Shown here piece by piece: positions 44,567 to 53,705 of a DNA stretch of 64,000 bases. Under the pieces are notes generated by a model that had not been told where the DNA came from, searched no databases, and saw only the letters and a list, made by a program, of their open reading frames with translations. The translations under genes and the position numbers were made by a program. The DNA is from Burkholderia ambifaria (lineage in GTDB: Bacteria; Pseudomonadota; Gammaproteobacteria; Burkholderiales; Burkholderiaceae), in assembly GCF_001443045.1 (NCBI RefSeq), contig NZ_LKPJ01000023.1, forward strand, positions 1-64,000. Reading direction: 5' to 3'. Each line of letters begins with the position of its first letter. Positions within the stretch are counted from its first letter, which is position 1.

Positions 44567-45709
44567 TTACGCGTTGGGCGCCGGGCAGGACTTGGCTTCG
44601 CCGCCGGGCATCGGAATGAAGCCCGTGACTTCGAGGCCGTAGCCGGACATGCTGCCCAGCTTGCGCGGATTCGACAGCACCTGCATCTTGCCGACGCCGA
44701 CATCGCGCAGGATCTGCGCGCCGATGCCGAACGTCTTGAAATCGACCGGCCGGCGCTTCAGTGCAGCGGCCTTTTCTTCCTCGTCGAACGCCTTGAAGAC
44801 GTCGATCAGATGTTCCTTCGTGTCGCCGCAGTTGAGCAGCACGATCACGCCGAGGTCGCGTTCCGCGATGTCGCGCATCGCCGCGTCGAGCGTCCACGAG
44901 TGCGTCGAGATGCTCGTCTCGAGCAGGTCGAGGACGGACAGCGGCTCGTGCACGCGCACGGGCGTATCGACGTCGGGCGACGGCGTGCCGCGCACCAGCG
45001 CGATGTGCGGCGAGCCGCTCGGCTGGTCGCGGTACAGCACCGCGCGGAACGTGCCGTGCGCGGTCTGCATCGTGCGCTCGGCGATCCGCTCGATGATCGA
45101 TTCGGTACGGCTGCGGTACTGGATCAGGTCGGCGATCGTGCCGATCTTCAGGTCGTGTTCCTTCGCGAACTCGAGCAGGTCGGGCAGGCGCGCCATCGTG
45201 CCGTCGTCCTTGATGACCTCGCAGATCACCGCGGCCGGCGTGAGCCCGGCGAGCGCGGTGAAGTCGCAGCCGGCCTCGGTGTGACCGGCGCGCACGAGCA
45301 CGCCGCCCGGCTGCGCCATGATCGGGAACACGTGGCCAGGCTGCACGATGTGCTCGGGGCGGACGTCGTGCGCGACCGCCGTGGCGATCGTGTGCGCGCG
45401 GTCGGCGGCCGAGATGCCGGTCGTCACGCCTTCCGCCGCTTCGATGCTGACCGTAAACGCGGTGCCGTACTGGGTGCCGTTGCGGTAGGTCATCAGCGGC
45501 AGGTGCAGCTGCTTGCAGCGTTCCTGCGTCAACGTCAGACAAATCAGGCCGCGGCCGTACTTGGCCATGAAGTTGATCGCTTCCGGCGTAACGAATTCGG
45601 CGGCGATCACGAGGTCGCCTTCGTTTTCGCGGTCTTCTTCGTCGACCAGGATCACCATCCGGCCGGCTTTCAATTCCGCGATGATGTCGAGCGTGGAGGC
45701 GAGCGTCAT
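44567..45709 (-). CDS. ribB: DHBP synthase with degenerate GTP cyclohydrolase II-like domain (RibBX type)
   Basis: A 380-aa protein. The N-terminal half is an intact 3,4-dihydroxy-2-butanone-4-phosphate synthase (VDEEDRENEGDLVIAAEFV; HTEAGCDF). The C-terminal half aligns with GTP cyclohydrolase II but lacks the zinc cysteines (the SECLTGD...LRCDCG region reads HEPLSVLDLLETSISTHSW) and the QEGRGIGL catalytic loop. It should therefore make only the DHBP branch; an active RibA must be elsewhere. No FMN riboswitch is visible in the 187 bp before it. Confidence 0.9.
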   Translation of the reverse strand: MTLASTLDIIAELKAGRMVILVDEEDRENEGDLVIAAEFVTPEAINFMAKYGRGLICLTLTQERCKQLHLPLMTYRNGTQYGTAFTVSIEAAEGVTTGISAADRAHTIATAVAHDVRPEHIVQPGHVFPIMAQPGGVLVRAGHTEAGCDFTALAGLTPAAVICEVIKDDGTMARLPDLLEFAKEHDLKIGTIADLIQYRSRTESIIERIAERTMQTAHGTFRAVLYRDQPSGSPHIALVRGTPSPDVDTPVRVHEPLSVLDLLETSISTHSWTLDAAMRDIAERDLGVIVLLNCGDTKEHLIDVFKAFDEEEKAAALKRRPVDFKTFGIGAQILRDVGVGKMQVLSNPRKLGSMSGYGLEVTGFIPMPGGEAKSCPAPNA

Positions 45710-45896
45710 AAGGGGGCGAGAAAGAGGAAAGTGCGTATTTTACGCCAGCCGGGCTACGTTTCGGCTGGCACGGGGAGCGCGTGGCCGGCGAGCGCGCCGC
45801 AACGCGGCGCGGCCGGCCGGCGGGGCGGGCCTGCCCGGGCCGCCGCGGCCTGCCCGAAGGGGGGCGACCGCAGGCCGGCCGGGGCCCGGCCCTGCG

Positions 45897-46415
45897 TCAC
45901 GCGTGCTCGTTGCGCCCGCCGAGGTAGTCGAGCTTGCCGAGTTCGACGCCGCTGTGGCGCAGGATGTCGTACGCGGTCGTCACGTGGAAGAAGAAGTTGG
46001 GCAGCACGAAGTTCAGCAGATACGATTGCCCGGTGAACTCGATCGGGCCGACGCGCATCTTGAGCACGATCTGGCGTGCCTCGGTGCCGTCGATCTGCGC
46101 GGCGTCGAAGCCCTTCAGATAGTCGATCGTCTTCTGGATGCGCGCATGCAGTTCGTCGAACGTCTGCTCGACGTCGGGGTAGCTCGGGATGTCGACGCCG
46201 GCGAGCCGCGCGGCGCAGCCCTTGGCCGTGTCGGTCGCGATGTACACCTGGCGGACGAGCGGCAGCATGTCCGGATAGAGGCGCGCGCCGATGAACACCG
46301 ACGGGTCGATCTGCTTCTCGGCCGCATGCGCCTGCGCCTTGCCGAGGATGTGCTGCAGGTTGGTGAGGCCGCGGATCAGGACGGGCAGCGAAGCCTGGTA
46401 CATCGAGATGGACAT
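45897..46415 (-). CDS. DUF1993 protein
   Basis: A 172-aa protein (MSISMYQASLPVLIRGLTNL; EFTGQSYLLNFVLPNFFFHVTTAYDILR), a DinB-like four-helix family of unknown function. The ATG at 46415 has AGGAG upstream. It sits between ribE and ribB on the same strand, flanked by gaps of about 190 bp each, so it may be separate from the rib operon. Confidence 0.85.
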   Translation of the reverse strand: MSISMYQASLPVLIRGLTNLQHILGKAQAHAAEKQIDPSVFIGARLYPDMLPLVRQVYIATDTAKGCAARLAGVDIPSYPDVEQTFDELHARIQKTIDYLKGFDAAQIDGTEARQIVLKMRVGPIEFTGQSYLLNFVLPNFFFHVTTAYDILRHSGVELGKLDYLGGRNEHA

Positions 46416-46603
46416 GGGACGACTCCTGGAGGAAAAGGGGCAGCCGGTACGCGGCGCACCGTGCGTCGCCGCGCCGAAACCGCTGCCGTGCATCTTAGCG
46501 CGACGGGATGACCCGTGCGCGTCGTTGGCCATCCGGCCAGGTGTCGGGCCGAACCGCCGGCCGCCGTTCCAGACATTCCATATCCAGGGGCGCCGCCGCC
46601 CGG

Positions 46604-47233
46604 TCAGTCCTGATGCACGCCCTGCGATGCCGACAGCATCCGCTCTACATACCGCGCAATCATGTCGACTTCGAGGTTGACCTTGTCGCCGGCCTTCACG
46701 TGACGCAGCGTCGTGACCTCGACCGTATGCGGGATCAGGTTGATCGAGAATTCGCAGCCGTCCGCGCGATCGTCGACCGTGTTGACGGTCAGGCTCACGC
46801 CATTGACCGTGATCGAGCCCTTGTATGCCAGATAGCGGCCGAGCTCGCGCGGCGCGACGATCCGCAACTCGTGCGATTCGCCGACCGGCGCGAACCGGGT
46901 CACGGTGCCGAGGCCGTCGACGTGGCCCGACACGATGTGCCCGCCGAGGCGGTCGTGCGCGCGCAGCGCCTTCTCGAGGTTCACTTCGCCGGGTTGCGCG
47001 AGGCCGACCGTGCGGTTCAGGCTTTCGCGCGACACGTCGACGTCGAATCCGGTTTCGGTCTTTTCGATGACCGTCATGCACGCGCCCTGGATCGCGATGC
47101 TGTCGCCGAGCGCGACATCGGCCAGGTCGAGCCCGCCGGCCTGCACGGTCAGCCGCACGCCCGCGTCGGGCGACGCGCCGAGCGGGTTGATCGATTCGAT
47201 GCGGCCGACGGCCGCGACAATTCCGGTAAACAT
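46604..47233 (-). CDS. ribE: Riboflavin synthase (alpha chain)
   Basis: A 209-aa two-barrel enzyme that dismutates lumazine to riboflavin. MFTGIVAAVGRI, IAIQGACMTV, RLGGHIVSGHVDG and KGSITVNGVSLTVN show both repeats. Starts 14 bp after ribD. Confidence 0.95.
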   Translation of the reverse strand: MFTGIVAAVGRIESINPLGASPDAGVRLTVQAGGLDLADVALGDSIAIQGACMTVIEKTETGFDVDVSRESLNRTVGLAQPGEVNLEKALRAHDRLGGHIVSGHVDGLGTVTRFAPVGESHELRIVAPRELGRYLAYKGSITVNGVSLTVNTVDDRADGCEFSINLIPHTVEVTTLRHVKAGDKVNLEVDMIARYVERMLSASQGVHQD

Positions 47234-47247
47234 CGTGACGGCTCCGT

Positions 47248-48369
47248 TCAGTGGGAGGCGGGGGGCGGCGCGACACGCGCCAGGATCCGCAGATCGTCGC
47301 CGATCCGATCGACGCTGTGGAATGCGAGCCGCGTGCGGGCGTCGAGGCTCGCCGGCGCGGCGAGGTCGAACATGCCGGCCGCGTCGCTGCCGAGCAGGCT
47401 CGGCGCAAGATAGACGAGCAGCTCGTCGACGCATTGCTCGCGCAGCAGCGAACCGTTCAGCTTGTGGCCGGCCTCGACGTGCAGCTCGTTGACGCCGCGT
47501 GCGCCGAGCGCCGCCAGCATCGCGGGCAGGTCGACCTTGCCGTGCACATTCGCGAGCGGCACGATTTCCGCGCCGCGCGACTTCAACACGTTCGCACGCA
47601 CTTCGCCGGCGGCATCGAGCCGGCCGCAGAAGATCAGCAGCGGCGCGCCTTCGAGCAGGCGCGCATCGAGCGGCAGGTCGAGGCGGCTGTCGACCAGCAC
47701 GCGTTGCGGCTGGCGCGGCGTGTCGATGCCGCGCACGGTCAACAGCGGGTTGTCCTCGCGCACGGTGCCGATGCCGGTGAGGATCGCGCACGCGCGCGCA
47801 CGCCATGCATGGCCGTCGAGGCGCGCGGCCTCGCCGGTGATCCACTGGCTTTCGCCGGACGGCAGCGCGGTGCGTGCATCGAGCGACGCGGCCGTCTTCA
47901 TCCGCACCCACGGGCGGCCACGCGTCATCCGCGACACGAAGCCGATGTTCAGTTCACCCGCCTCGTTCGCGAGCAGCCCGCAGCGCACGTCGATGCCCGC
48001 GTCGCGGAGCATCCCGAGGCCGCGCCCCGACACCTGCGGGTTCGGGTCTTCCATCGCCGCGACGACCTTCGCGACGCGCGCGTCGATCAGCGCGTTCGCG
48101 CACGGCGGCGTGCGGCCGAAGTGGCTGCACGGCTCGAGCGTCACGTACACGGTGGAGCCGGCGACGTCGTGGCCGCGCGAGCGCGCGTCCTTCAGCGCCT
48201 GCACTTCCGCGTGATCCTGGCCGGCCGGTTGCGTGAAGCCTTCGCCGATCACGTCGCCGCCCTTGACGATCACGCAACCGACGCGCGGGTTCGGCGCGGT
48301 CGTGTACATCCCGCGCGCCGCGAGCGTCAGCGCACGCTGCATGTGGGCGAAATCGGTATCCGAGAACAT
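47248..48369 (-). CDS. ribD: Bifunctional pyrimidine deaminase/reductase RibD
   Basis: A 373-aa enzyme for two early riboflavin steps. The deaminase half has HAEVQAL and PCSHFGRTPPC zinc motifs; the reductase half has KTAASLDARTALPSGESQWITG and VDELLVYLAPSLLG. Normal length. It follows hemL by 15 bp. Confidence 0.96.
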   Translation of the reverse strand: MFSDTDFAHMQRALTLAARGMYTTAPNPRVGCVIVKGGDVIGEGFTQPAGQDHAEVQALKDARSRGHDVAGSTVYVTLEPCSHFGRTPPCANALIDARVAKVVAAMEDPNPQVSGRGLGMLRDAGIDVRCGLLANEAGELNIGFVSRMTRGRPWVRMKTAASLDARTALPSGESQWITGEAARLDGHAWRARACAILTGIGTVREDNPLLTVRGIDTPRQPQRVLVDSRLDLPLDARLLEGAPLLIFCGRLDAAGEVRANVLKSRGAEIVPLANVHGKVDLPAMLAALGARGVNELHVEAGHKLNGSLLREQCVDELLVYLAPSLLGSDAAGMFDLAAPASLDARTRLAFHSVDRIGDDLRILARVAPPPASH

Positions 48370-48384
48370 GCGCGGGGACCCGGG

Positions 48385-49668
48385 TCAGGCGGCGAGGGCC
48401 GCGAATGCGCGGCGGGCGGCCGCGAGCGTCGCGTCGATCACCGCGTCGTCGTGCGTGCTCGACACGAAGCCGGCCTCATACGCGGACGGCGCGAAGTACA
48501 CGCCTTCGTCGAGCATCAGGTGGAAGAAGCGGTTGAAGCGCTCGATGTCGCTCTTCGTGACTTCCGCGAAGCTGGTCGGCACGCGCTCGGCGAAGTACAG
48601 GCCGAACATCGCACCGATCGAGTCGGCCGCGAACGGCACGCCGGCCGCGCGCGCTTCGGCCGCGAGGCCGTCGGCGAGGCGCTTCGTCTGTGCGGTGAGC
48701 GCGTCGTAGAAGCCCGGCGCCTGGATCAGCTGCAGCGTCTTCAGGCCCGCGGCGACCGCGATCGGGTTGCCCGACAGCGTGCCGGCCTGGTACACGCCGC
48801 CGAGCGGCGCGAGGTGGGCCATGATGTCGCGGCGGCCGCCGAACGCGGCAGCCGGCATCCCGCCGCCGATCACCTTGCCGAGGCAGGTGAGGTCCGCCGT
48901 GATTCCATAGTGTTGCTGCGCGCCGCCGAGCGCGACGCGGAAACCGCACATCACCTCGTCGAAGATCAGCACGGCGCCGTGCTTCGTGCACAGCGCGCGC
49001 AGCGCGTTCAGGAATTCGGGCGTGCCGCGCACGAGGTTCATGTTGCCCGCGACGGGCTCGACGATCACCGCGGCGATCTCGCCGCCGAACGCGCCGAATG
49101 CTTCTTCCAGCGCGGCGACGTTGTTGTATTCGAGGACGGTCGTGTGCTTCGCGATGTCGGCGGGCACGCCGGCCGACGTCGGATTGCCGAACGTCAGCAG
49201 GCCCGAGCCGGCCTTGACCAGCAGGCTGTCCGCGTGGCCGTGGTAGCAGCCCTCGAACTTGACGATGCGGCTGCGGCCCGTGAAGCCGCGCGCGAGACGC
49301 AGCGCGCTCATCGTGGCCTCGGTGCCGCTCGACACCATCCGCACCTGTTCGATCGACGGCACGAGCTTGCAGATTTCCTCGGCGATCTCGATTTCCGCCT
49401 CGGTCGGCGCGCCGAACGAGAAGCCGTCGGCGAGTACGTTCTGCACGGCCGACAGCACTTCCGGATGGACGTGGCCGACGATCATCGGGCCCCACGAGCC
49501 GATGTAATCGATGTACTGCTTGCCGTCGGCATCCCAGAAGTACGGGCCCTGTGCGCGCGACACGAAGCGCGGCGTGCCGCCGACCGAACGGAAGGCGCGC
49601 ACCGGCGAGTTGACGCCGCCGGGAATGGTCTTCTGGGCGCGTTCGAAGAGGATCTGATTGTTGGACAT
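48385..49668 (-). CDS. hemL: Glutamate-1-semialdehyde 2,1-aminomutase
   Basis: A 427-aa PLP enzyme that makes 5-aminolevulinate in tetrapyrrole synthesis. SNNQILFERAQKTIPGGVNS, GCYHGHADSLLVKAGSG, IFDEVMCGFR and the PLP lysine in CLGKVIGGGMP are present. The ATG at 49668 is the family start. It heads the hemL-ribD-ribE stretch. Confidence 0.97.
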   Translation of the reverse strand: MSNNQILFERAQKTIPGGVNSPVRAFRSVGGTPRFVSRAQGPYFWDADGKQYIDYIGSWGPMIVGHVHPEVLSAVQNVLADGFSFGAPTEAEIEIAEEICKLVPSIEQVRMVSSGTEATMSALRLARGFTGRSRIVKFEGCYHGHADSLLVKAGSGLLTFGNPTSAGVPADIAKHTTVLEYNNVAALEEAFGAFGGEIAAVIVEPVAGNMNLVRGTPEFLNALRALCTKHGAVLIFDEVMCGFRVALGGAQQHYGITADLTCLGKVIGGGMPAAAFGGRRDIMAHLAPLGGVYQAGTLSGNPIAVAAGLKTLQLIQAPGFYDALTAQTKRLADGLAAEARAAGVPFAADSIGAMFGLYFAERVPTSFAEVTKSDIERFNRFFHLMLDEGVYFAPSAYEAGFVSSTHDDAVIDATLAAARRAFAALAA

Positions 49669-49854
49669 GAGCGAAACCTGCGAGAGAAGGGCGCGGGGGC
49701 CTGTGCACGGGCCGCGGCGCCTGGGCGGAACGATCGTCTGATTGTACCGGAGACGCGCTCGGCGGGCCTGCCGGGCGGACTGCGTCCTTTCCGCGCGTGA
49801 AGGATTGCATGGGGATTGCACGAGCCGGAAAGGAAGTAGGGTGATTCGGCCCCG

Positions 49855-50319
49855 TTATCGATCCGGCACGGGCGGCGGCTTGCGCTTGCCGGTCAGCTCG
49901 GCCCAGCGCTTCTCCAGCGGGCCTTCGACCATCGGCTTGATCACCGTGCCGGAACTTTGCGCATCCCAGGTCTGCACCGAGTACGGATGCACGCGCAGCG
50001 CGTCGCGCGGGATCACGACGTCCTGGTGTGCGTCGACCAGCCAGTCATAGACGAAGTCGATGCACAGCCGGTAGCCGCGCTTCGTCGACGGATCGGGCAC
50101 CTCGTACGGCGCGCGCGTCACGTAGCCGGAACCGAACACGCCCTTCGGCTCCTTCGCGACGCGGTGCAGGAACACGCGGTCGCCCGGCAGGATGCCGCGC
50201 GCGAAGCCGCAGCCCCACACGTCATGCACGGCCTCGCCGGCCTTCACGCGCGCGGCCACGTCGGGCAGCTCGGGCCACGGCCATTTCTTGGGGCTCCAGA
50301 TCAGCAGGAAGGCGGTCAT
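49855..50319 (-). CDS. PUA/EVE-like domain protein, unknown function
   Basis: A 154-aa protein with LLIWSPKKWPWPEL near the start and GILPGDRVFLHRVAKEPKGVFGSGYV, a pattern reminiscent of EVE/PUA-like folds that bind modified bases or nucleotides. I cannot assign a family with confidence. It diverges from the MFS gene. Confidence 0.6.
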   Translation of the reverse strand: MTAFLLIWSPKKWPWPELPDVAARVKAGEAVHDVWGCGFARGILPGDRVFLHRVAKEPKGVFGSGYVTRAPYEVPDPSTKRGYRLCIDFVYDWLVDAHQDVVIPRDALRVHPYSVQTWDAQSSGTVIKPMVEGPLEKRWAELTGKRKPPPVPDR

Positions 50320-50563
50320 CGGTTCGGTCGTACGTCGAATGGGTCAGACAAAAGAAGCGGGAGCCGCAAGCTTAATCGAATCCGTCCGCGCGACTCCGTC
50401 CGCGGCCCCGTGCGACACTGGCCGCACGGGCACTTTCCGGCCGTGCGCGGCACGCGAAAAAGTTGCGCGTACAATCATGGGCCTGAGCGCCGTGCGCGGC
50501 GCAGCCTCCCGTCTTCACCGCCACGCGCGCCCCGATGCGCGCGGGCCTCCATTCCGGATACCC

Positions 50564-51781
50564 ATGTCCCACGTCGTCCGGCGCCGGCCCGATGCCCGGC
50601 TGATCCTGTTGCTCGGCGCGCTTGCCGCCTGCGGGCCGATTGCCACCGACATGTACCTGCCGAGCCTGCCGTCGATCGCCGACGGCTTCTCGGTGAGCCC
50701 CGGCGCCGCGCAGCGCACGCTGACGAGCTTCATGGCCGGCTTCTCGGTCGGCATGCTGCTGTACGGTCCGCTGTCCGATACGTGGGGCCGCCGCCCGGTG
50801 CTGCTCGGCGGCATCGCGCTGTTCACGCTGGCGAGCATCGGCTGCTTCGTGTCGACCTCGATCGACATGCTGATCCTCGTGCGCTTTCTGCAGGCGCTCG
50901 GCGCCGGCGCGGCGTCGGTGCTGTCGCGTGCGATCGCGCGCGATGCGCATGAACCGACCGACGCGGCGAAGGTGCTGTCGATGGTCGCGATCGTCACCGC
51001 GGTCGGGCCGCTGCTCGCGCCACTGATCGGCGGGCAGATCCTGCGTTTCTCGGGCTGGCGCGGCGTGTTCGTCGTGCTGGCCGTGTTCGGCGCGGTGTGT
51101 GCGGCGACCGCGTACCTGCGCGTGCCCGAAACCTGGCCGAAGGAGCGGCGCAAGAGCGCGGCCGTGCTCGCATCGTTCGCGTCGTACGGGCGCATCCTGT
51201 CCGATCCGGTTGCGTGGGGGCACATGCTGTGCGGCGGGATGGCGTTCGCGTCGATGTTCTCGTACATCACCGCGACGCCGTTCGTGTACATCGAGTATTT
51301 CCACGTGTCGCCGCAGCACTACGGGCTGCTGTTCGGGCTGAACGTGGTCGGGATCATGATTGGCAACTTCACCAATACGCGGCTCGTCGGCCGCATCGGC
51401 TCGCTGCGCATCATCGCGGCCGCGTCGCTCGTGAGCTGCATCGCATCGCTCGCGGTCGCGCTCGTCGCGCTGACGGGGTGGGGCGGGCTGTGGTCGATCG
51501 TCGTGTGCCTGTTCTTCGTGGTCGGCGTGGTCGGGATCCTGTCCGCGAACTGCACGACCGACCTGATGCATCGCTATCCGCACAACGCGGGCGCGTCGGC
51601 TGCCGTGTTCGGCGCGATGCAGCTCGCGCTCGGCGCGATCGCGAGCGTCGCGATCGGTGCACTCGCGGACGGCACGCCGTTCGCGATGGGCGTGACGATC
51701 GGCGTGTCGGGCGTGCTGTGCTTCTTCGGGCGCTATCTGGTGCTGCGCTGGCACGGGCGTGCTGTGCCGGCCGGGGCGTGA
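50564..51781 (+). CDS. Bcr/CflA-type multidrug MFS exporter
   Basis: A 405-aa transporter of 12 helices: DMYLPSLPSIADGF and GPLSDTWGRRPVLLGGI (the A-motif of drug exporters), RFLQALGAGAASVLSRAIARD, and SANCTTDLMHRYPHNAGAASA-like SANCTTDLMHRYPHNAG. Related proteins export bicyclomycin, chloramphenicol or cysteine. Substrate unknown. The ATG at 50564 gives the correct first helix. Confidence 0.9.
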   Translation: MSHVVRRRPDARLILLLGALAACGPIATDMYLPSLPSIADGFSVSPGAAQRTLTSFMAGFSVGMLLYGPLSDTWGRRPVLLGGIALFTLASIGCFVSTSIDMLILVRFLQALGAGAASVLSRAIARDAHEPTDAAKVLSMVAIVTAVGPLLAPLIGGQILRFSGWRGVFVVLAVFGAVCAATAYLRVPETWPKERRKSAAVLASFASYGRILSDPVAWGHMLCGGMAFASMFSYITATPFVYIEYFHVSPQHYGLLFGLNVVGIMIGNFTNTRLVGRIGSLRIIAAASLVSCIASLAVALVALTGWGGLWSIVVCLFFVVGVVGILSANCTTDLMHRYPHNAGASAAVFGAMQLALGAIASVAIGALADGTPFAMGVTIGVSGVLCFFGRYLVLRWHGRAVPAGA

Positions 51782-51810
51782 GCTGCGGGTTCAAATTTCC
51801 CGCCTCTGCA

Positions 51811-52272
51811 TCACTTGGAACGGTCTGACGAGCGATTGTTGAGTCGATCGCTGCGCGTCGGGTTGATCACGAACCGCTTGACCTGGGCATCGAGTTCCTT
51901 GCTATGGTACAGATCCAGGCATTTCAAAAAATCGAACCTCACGCCTTTGATTTCGGATTCGACGATCGGATTGCTGTAGTCGCGTGCAAGAAAACGATTG
52001 ACCAGCGATTTGCTCGCGTCGGGGTTTCGTTCCAGATCGAAGTCGGTCCAATCCATTAGTGCACTGGCGCTGCTTCCCGCGTCCATCGCAGCGGACGGTT
52101 CATTCCGATAAGCGGTCGCGATGCATTCGGCGAGCACCATGTCCTTGTAGTTCTGCGCGTAGGTTCGGGCGCCGGCTTGCGGCGACGACGTTGCATCCGT
52201 TGCATGGCCCGATTGTGCCGCTAACGTCAGTACCCCAAACATCACACACTGGAGCAGCGGATTTTGTCTCAT
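51811..52272 (-). CDS. Tai4-family T6SS amidase immunity protein
   Basis: A 153-aa protein with a signal peptide (LLQCVMFGVLTLAAQSGHA), so it is periplasmic, as immunity to a periplasmic amidase requires. YAQNYKDMVLAECIATAYRN, SASALMDWTDF and FDFLKCLDLYHSKELDAQVK match the Tai4 family, which inhibits Tae4 D,L-endopeptidases. The ATG at 52272 is chosen for the signal peptide. Its effector gene is a wreck 880 bp upstream, so this immunity gene now stands orphaned. Confidence 0.82.
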   Translation of the reverse strand: MRQNPLLQCVMFGVLTLAAQSGHATDATSSPQAGARTYAQNYKDMVLAECIATAYRNEPSAAMDAGSSASALMDWTDFDLERNPDASKSLVNRFLARDYSNPIVESEIKGVRFDFLKCLDLYHSKELDAQVKRFVINPTRSDRLNNRSSDRSK

Positions 52273-52345
52273 GGCAGACTCCAGAGGTGTCCACAGATCC
52301 AACACATCGCCTAAAAAATAAACCGGTCTATTTGGCGAGGTGCAA

Positions 52346-52702
52346 TCAGCGCGGCAGACTTTCCAAGCGCTGATTGTTCCACTCTCCATCCAAAATAGCC
52401 TGATAGAGCATGCCTAGAGTCAGTGGCACTTTGTCATATTTTTCTCGGCGTTTTCTGGAGAAAGCCATCCGCGCCACTTCAATCAAGCTAAATCCCTCTC
52501 CTGAGAAGTAGCGATTGAACTCAAAATCTCCAACTTGCACCGGAAATTTATCGAAGAAGCTCTCCATAAACTCGACCGCATCGTCGCCAGTGATATCCAA
52601 ATCACCCTCGACGGCATGACCTTTTGTGAGAATTTCTTTGGGACTAACACCGGCCTCCCTTCTCACAAAATCCTCAAACTCGTTCCATGTAAACTGGCTC
52701 AT
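52346..52702 (-). CDS. DUF1493 protein
   Basis: A 118-aa acidic protein: WNEFEDFVRREAGVSPKEIL, GDLDITGDDAVEFMESFF, SLIEVARMAFSRKRREKY. DUF1493 is widespread and uncharacterised. Its ATG overlaps the preceding stop (TGATG), so it is translationally coupled to the 143-aa gene. An acidic partner behind a basic one is the usual look of an antidote, but this is inference. Confidence 0.75.
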   Translation of the reverse strand: MSQFTWNEFEDFVRREAGVSPKEILTKGHAVEGDLDITGDDAVEFMESFFDKFPVQVGDFEFNRYFSGEGFSLIEVARMAFSRKRREKYDKVPLTLGMLYQAILDGEWNNQRLESLPR

Positions 52703-53133
52703 CAGAACACCTTGTCCTCAGGCTTAACAAGCGCGTTATAGCGCGACACGGAACGAATGCTGATCATCGTGACATCGTTGGCAGCAATGACCCAGCCAAC
52801 GACAGGAACCGCGCGCCCAACGAAAACCCCAATGTTTCTTACCAGAATGAACCTCAAGCGCTTAACGCTGGCGTTGGTCAGCGTCGGGAGGATCTTCTTC
52901 TTCAAATCGTAGTCCAGATACTTGCGACTTAATATCGACGCAACAGAAGTACCCGGCGTGGTACCAAAGGGCTTTGCTCGTGTTGGCATCCAATTTTGAC
53001 CGGCCACAATGGCAACCACTGCTGCTACATCGTCAACGCCAAGCTCCTTGCATGTCTCGTCGATAAAGACAAGGAAAAACAGCTCCATCGGCGTGAGATC
53101 TCGATGTGTACCAAAGTCATAGGTATTGTTCAT
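52702..53133 (-). CDS. Hypothetical protein, 143 aa, coupled to DUF1493
   Basis: A soluble N-terminal part (DLTPMELFFLVFIDETCKEL) followed by a hydrophobic stretch (FVGRAVPVVGWVIAAND) and a basic linker. I recognise no family. Its start lies 15 bp past the broken tae4 stop and its stop overlaps DUF1493. The composition is lower in GC than the housekeeping genes around it. It could be cargo of the same T6SS island or an independent coupled pair. Confidence 0.6.
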   Translation of the reverse strand: MNNTYDFGTHRDLTPMELFFLVFIDETCKELGVDDVAAVVAIVAGQNWMPTRAKPFGTTPGTSVASILSRKYLDYDLKKKILPTLTNASVKRLRFILVRNIGVFVGRAVPVVGWVIAANDVTMISIRSVSRYNALVKPEDKVF

Positions 53134-53148
53134 TATAGTATTCCTCTC

Positions 53149-53375
53149 TCAGGCTATCGACGAGGCTGAAACCTCGGAGAGAACGATCCCCTGCCTATCG
53201 TCCAGGGTGCTGCCTCCCAGCGAAGGCGGGAATTTGATCACTTCTGCTTTGCCCCATCGCTGGATATTGGTGGCCACGTTGCCCCAATCGTTCGCGCAAC
53301 TTTCTCCGCGGAATTTATCGGCGCGTAAATTCGCATTGCTGCTGCCCATGCAGCAGAAAAACGTGGTCTAGGCAT
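53149..53375 (-). pseudogene. Degraded T6SS amidase effector gene (tae4-like)
   Basis: From an ATG at 53375 (GAGAGGG upstream) the first 31 codons read MPRPRFSAAWAAAMRIYAPI and NSAEKVARTIG, the N-terminus of Tae4 amidases. A one-base deletion at about 53283 shifts the frame; the next frame continues GNVATNIQ, then jumps to RWGKAEVIKFPPSLGG, DDRQGIVLSEVS and stops. The block with the catalytic cysteine is deleted and the histidine-containing end is missing. The effector is dead. Confidence 0.75.
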
Positions 53376-53705
53376 TTCCCTCTCCGCAAACTGGATGAAC
53401 GTGATGCTGTCGATGCCGATCAGTGTTCTTTGAGAAATGCGCTGTTTTTCGCATTGGACCGACATGGCGGCATCACATGGCGTGAGGGAAGTTACCGGGC
53501 CCGGGCAACGGCTGACAATTGGACTTGTTCGAAAATGAGAGCGTGTGCGAACGTATGACGTCACGCGCAACCATCGGCGGAACGCTCGTCGATGATTGCC
53601 GAGCTGCTGTGGCCCGGGGCAGTGCCGCTCATGCGAAACACCCCGAACGCCAGGCCTGAATCCGGCGTTCGGGGTGTCGTGTAGCGACGGCGTTCCACCG
53701 AAGCG
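53376..53705. other. Gene-free stretch with a hairpin after the glucokinase fusion
   Basis: No gene is supported. At 53638-53677 a 14-bp perfect stem (ACACCCCGAACGCC/GGCGTTCGGGGTGT) with a 12-base loop probably ends the zwf-pgl-glk transcript arriving on the minus strand. It lacks a T-run. The remainder may hold the tae4 promoter. Confidence 0.5.

Noticed and set aside
45710..45896. FMN riboswitch upstream of ribB
   Set aside because: The conserved AGGGG...GAYUCC-type elements are absent; only GC-rich sequence and a TAAAAT box are seen.
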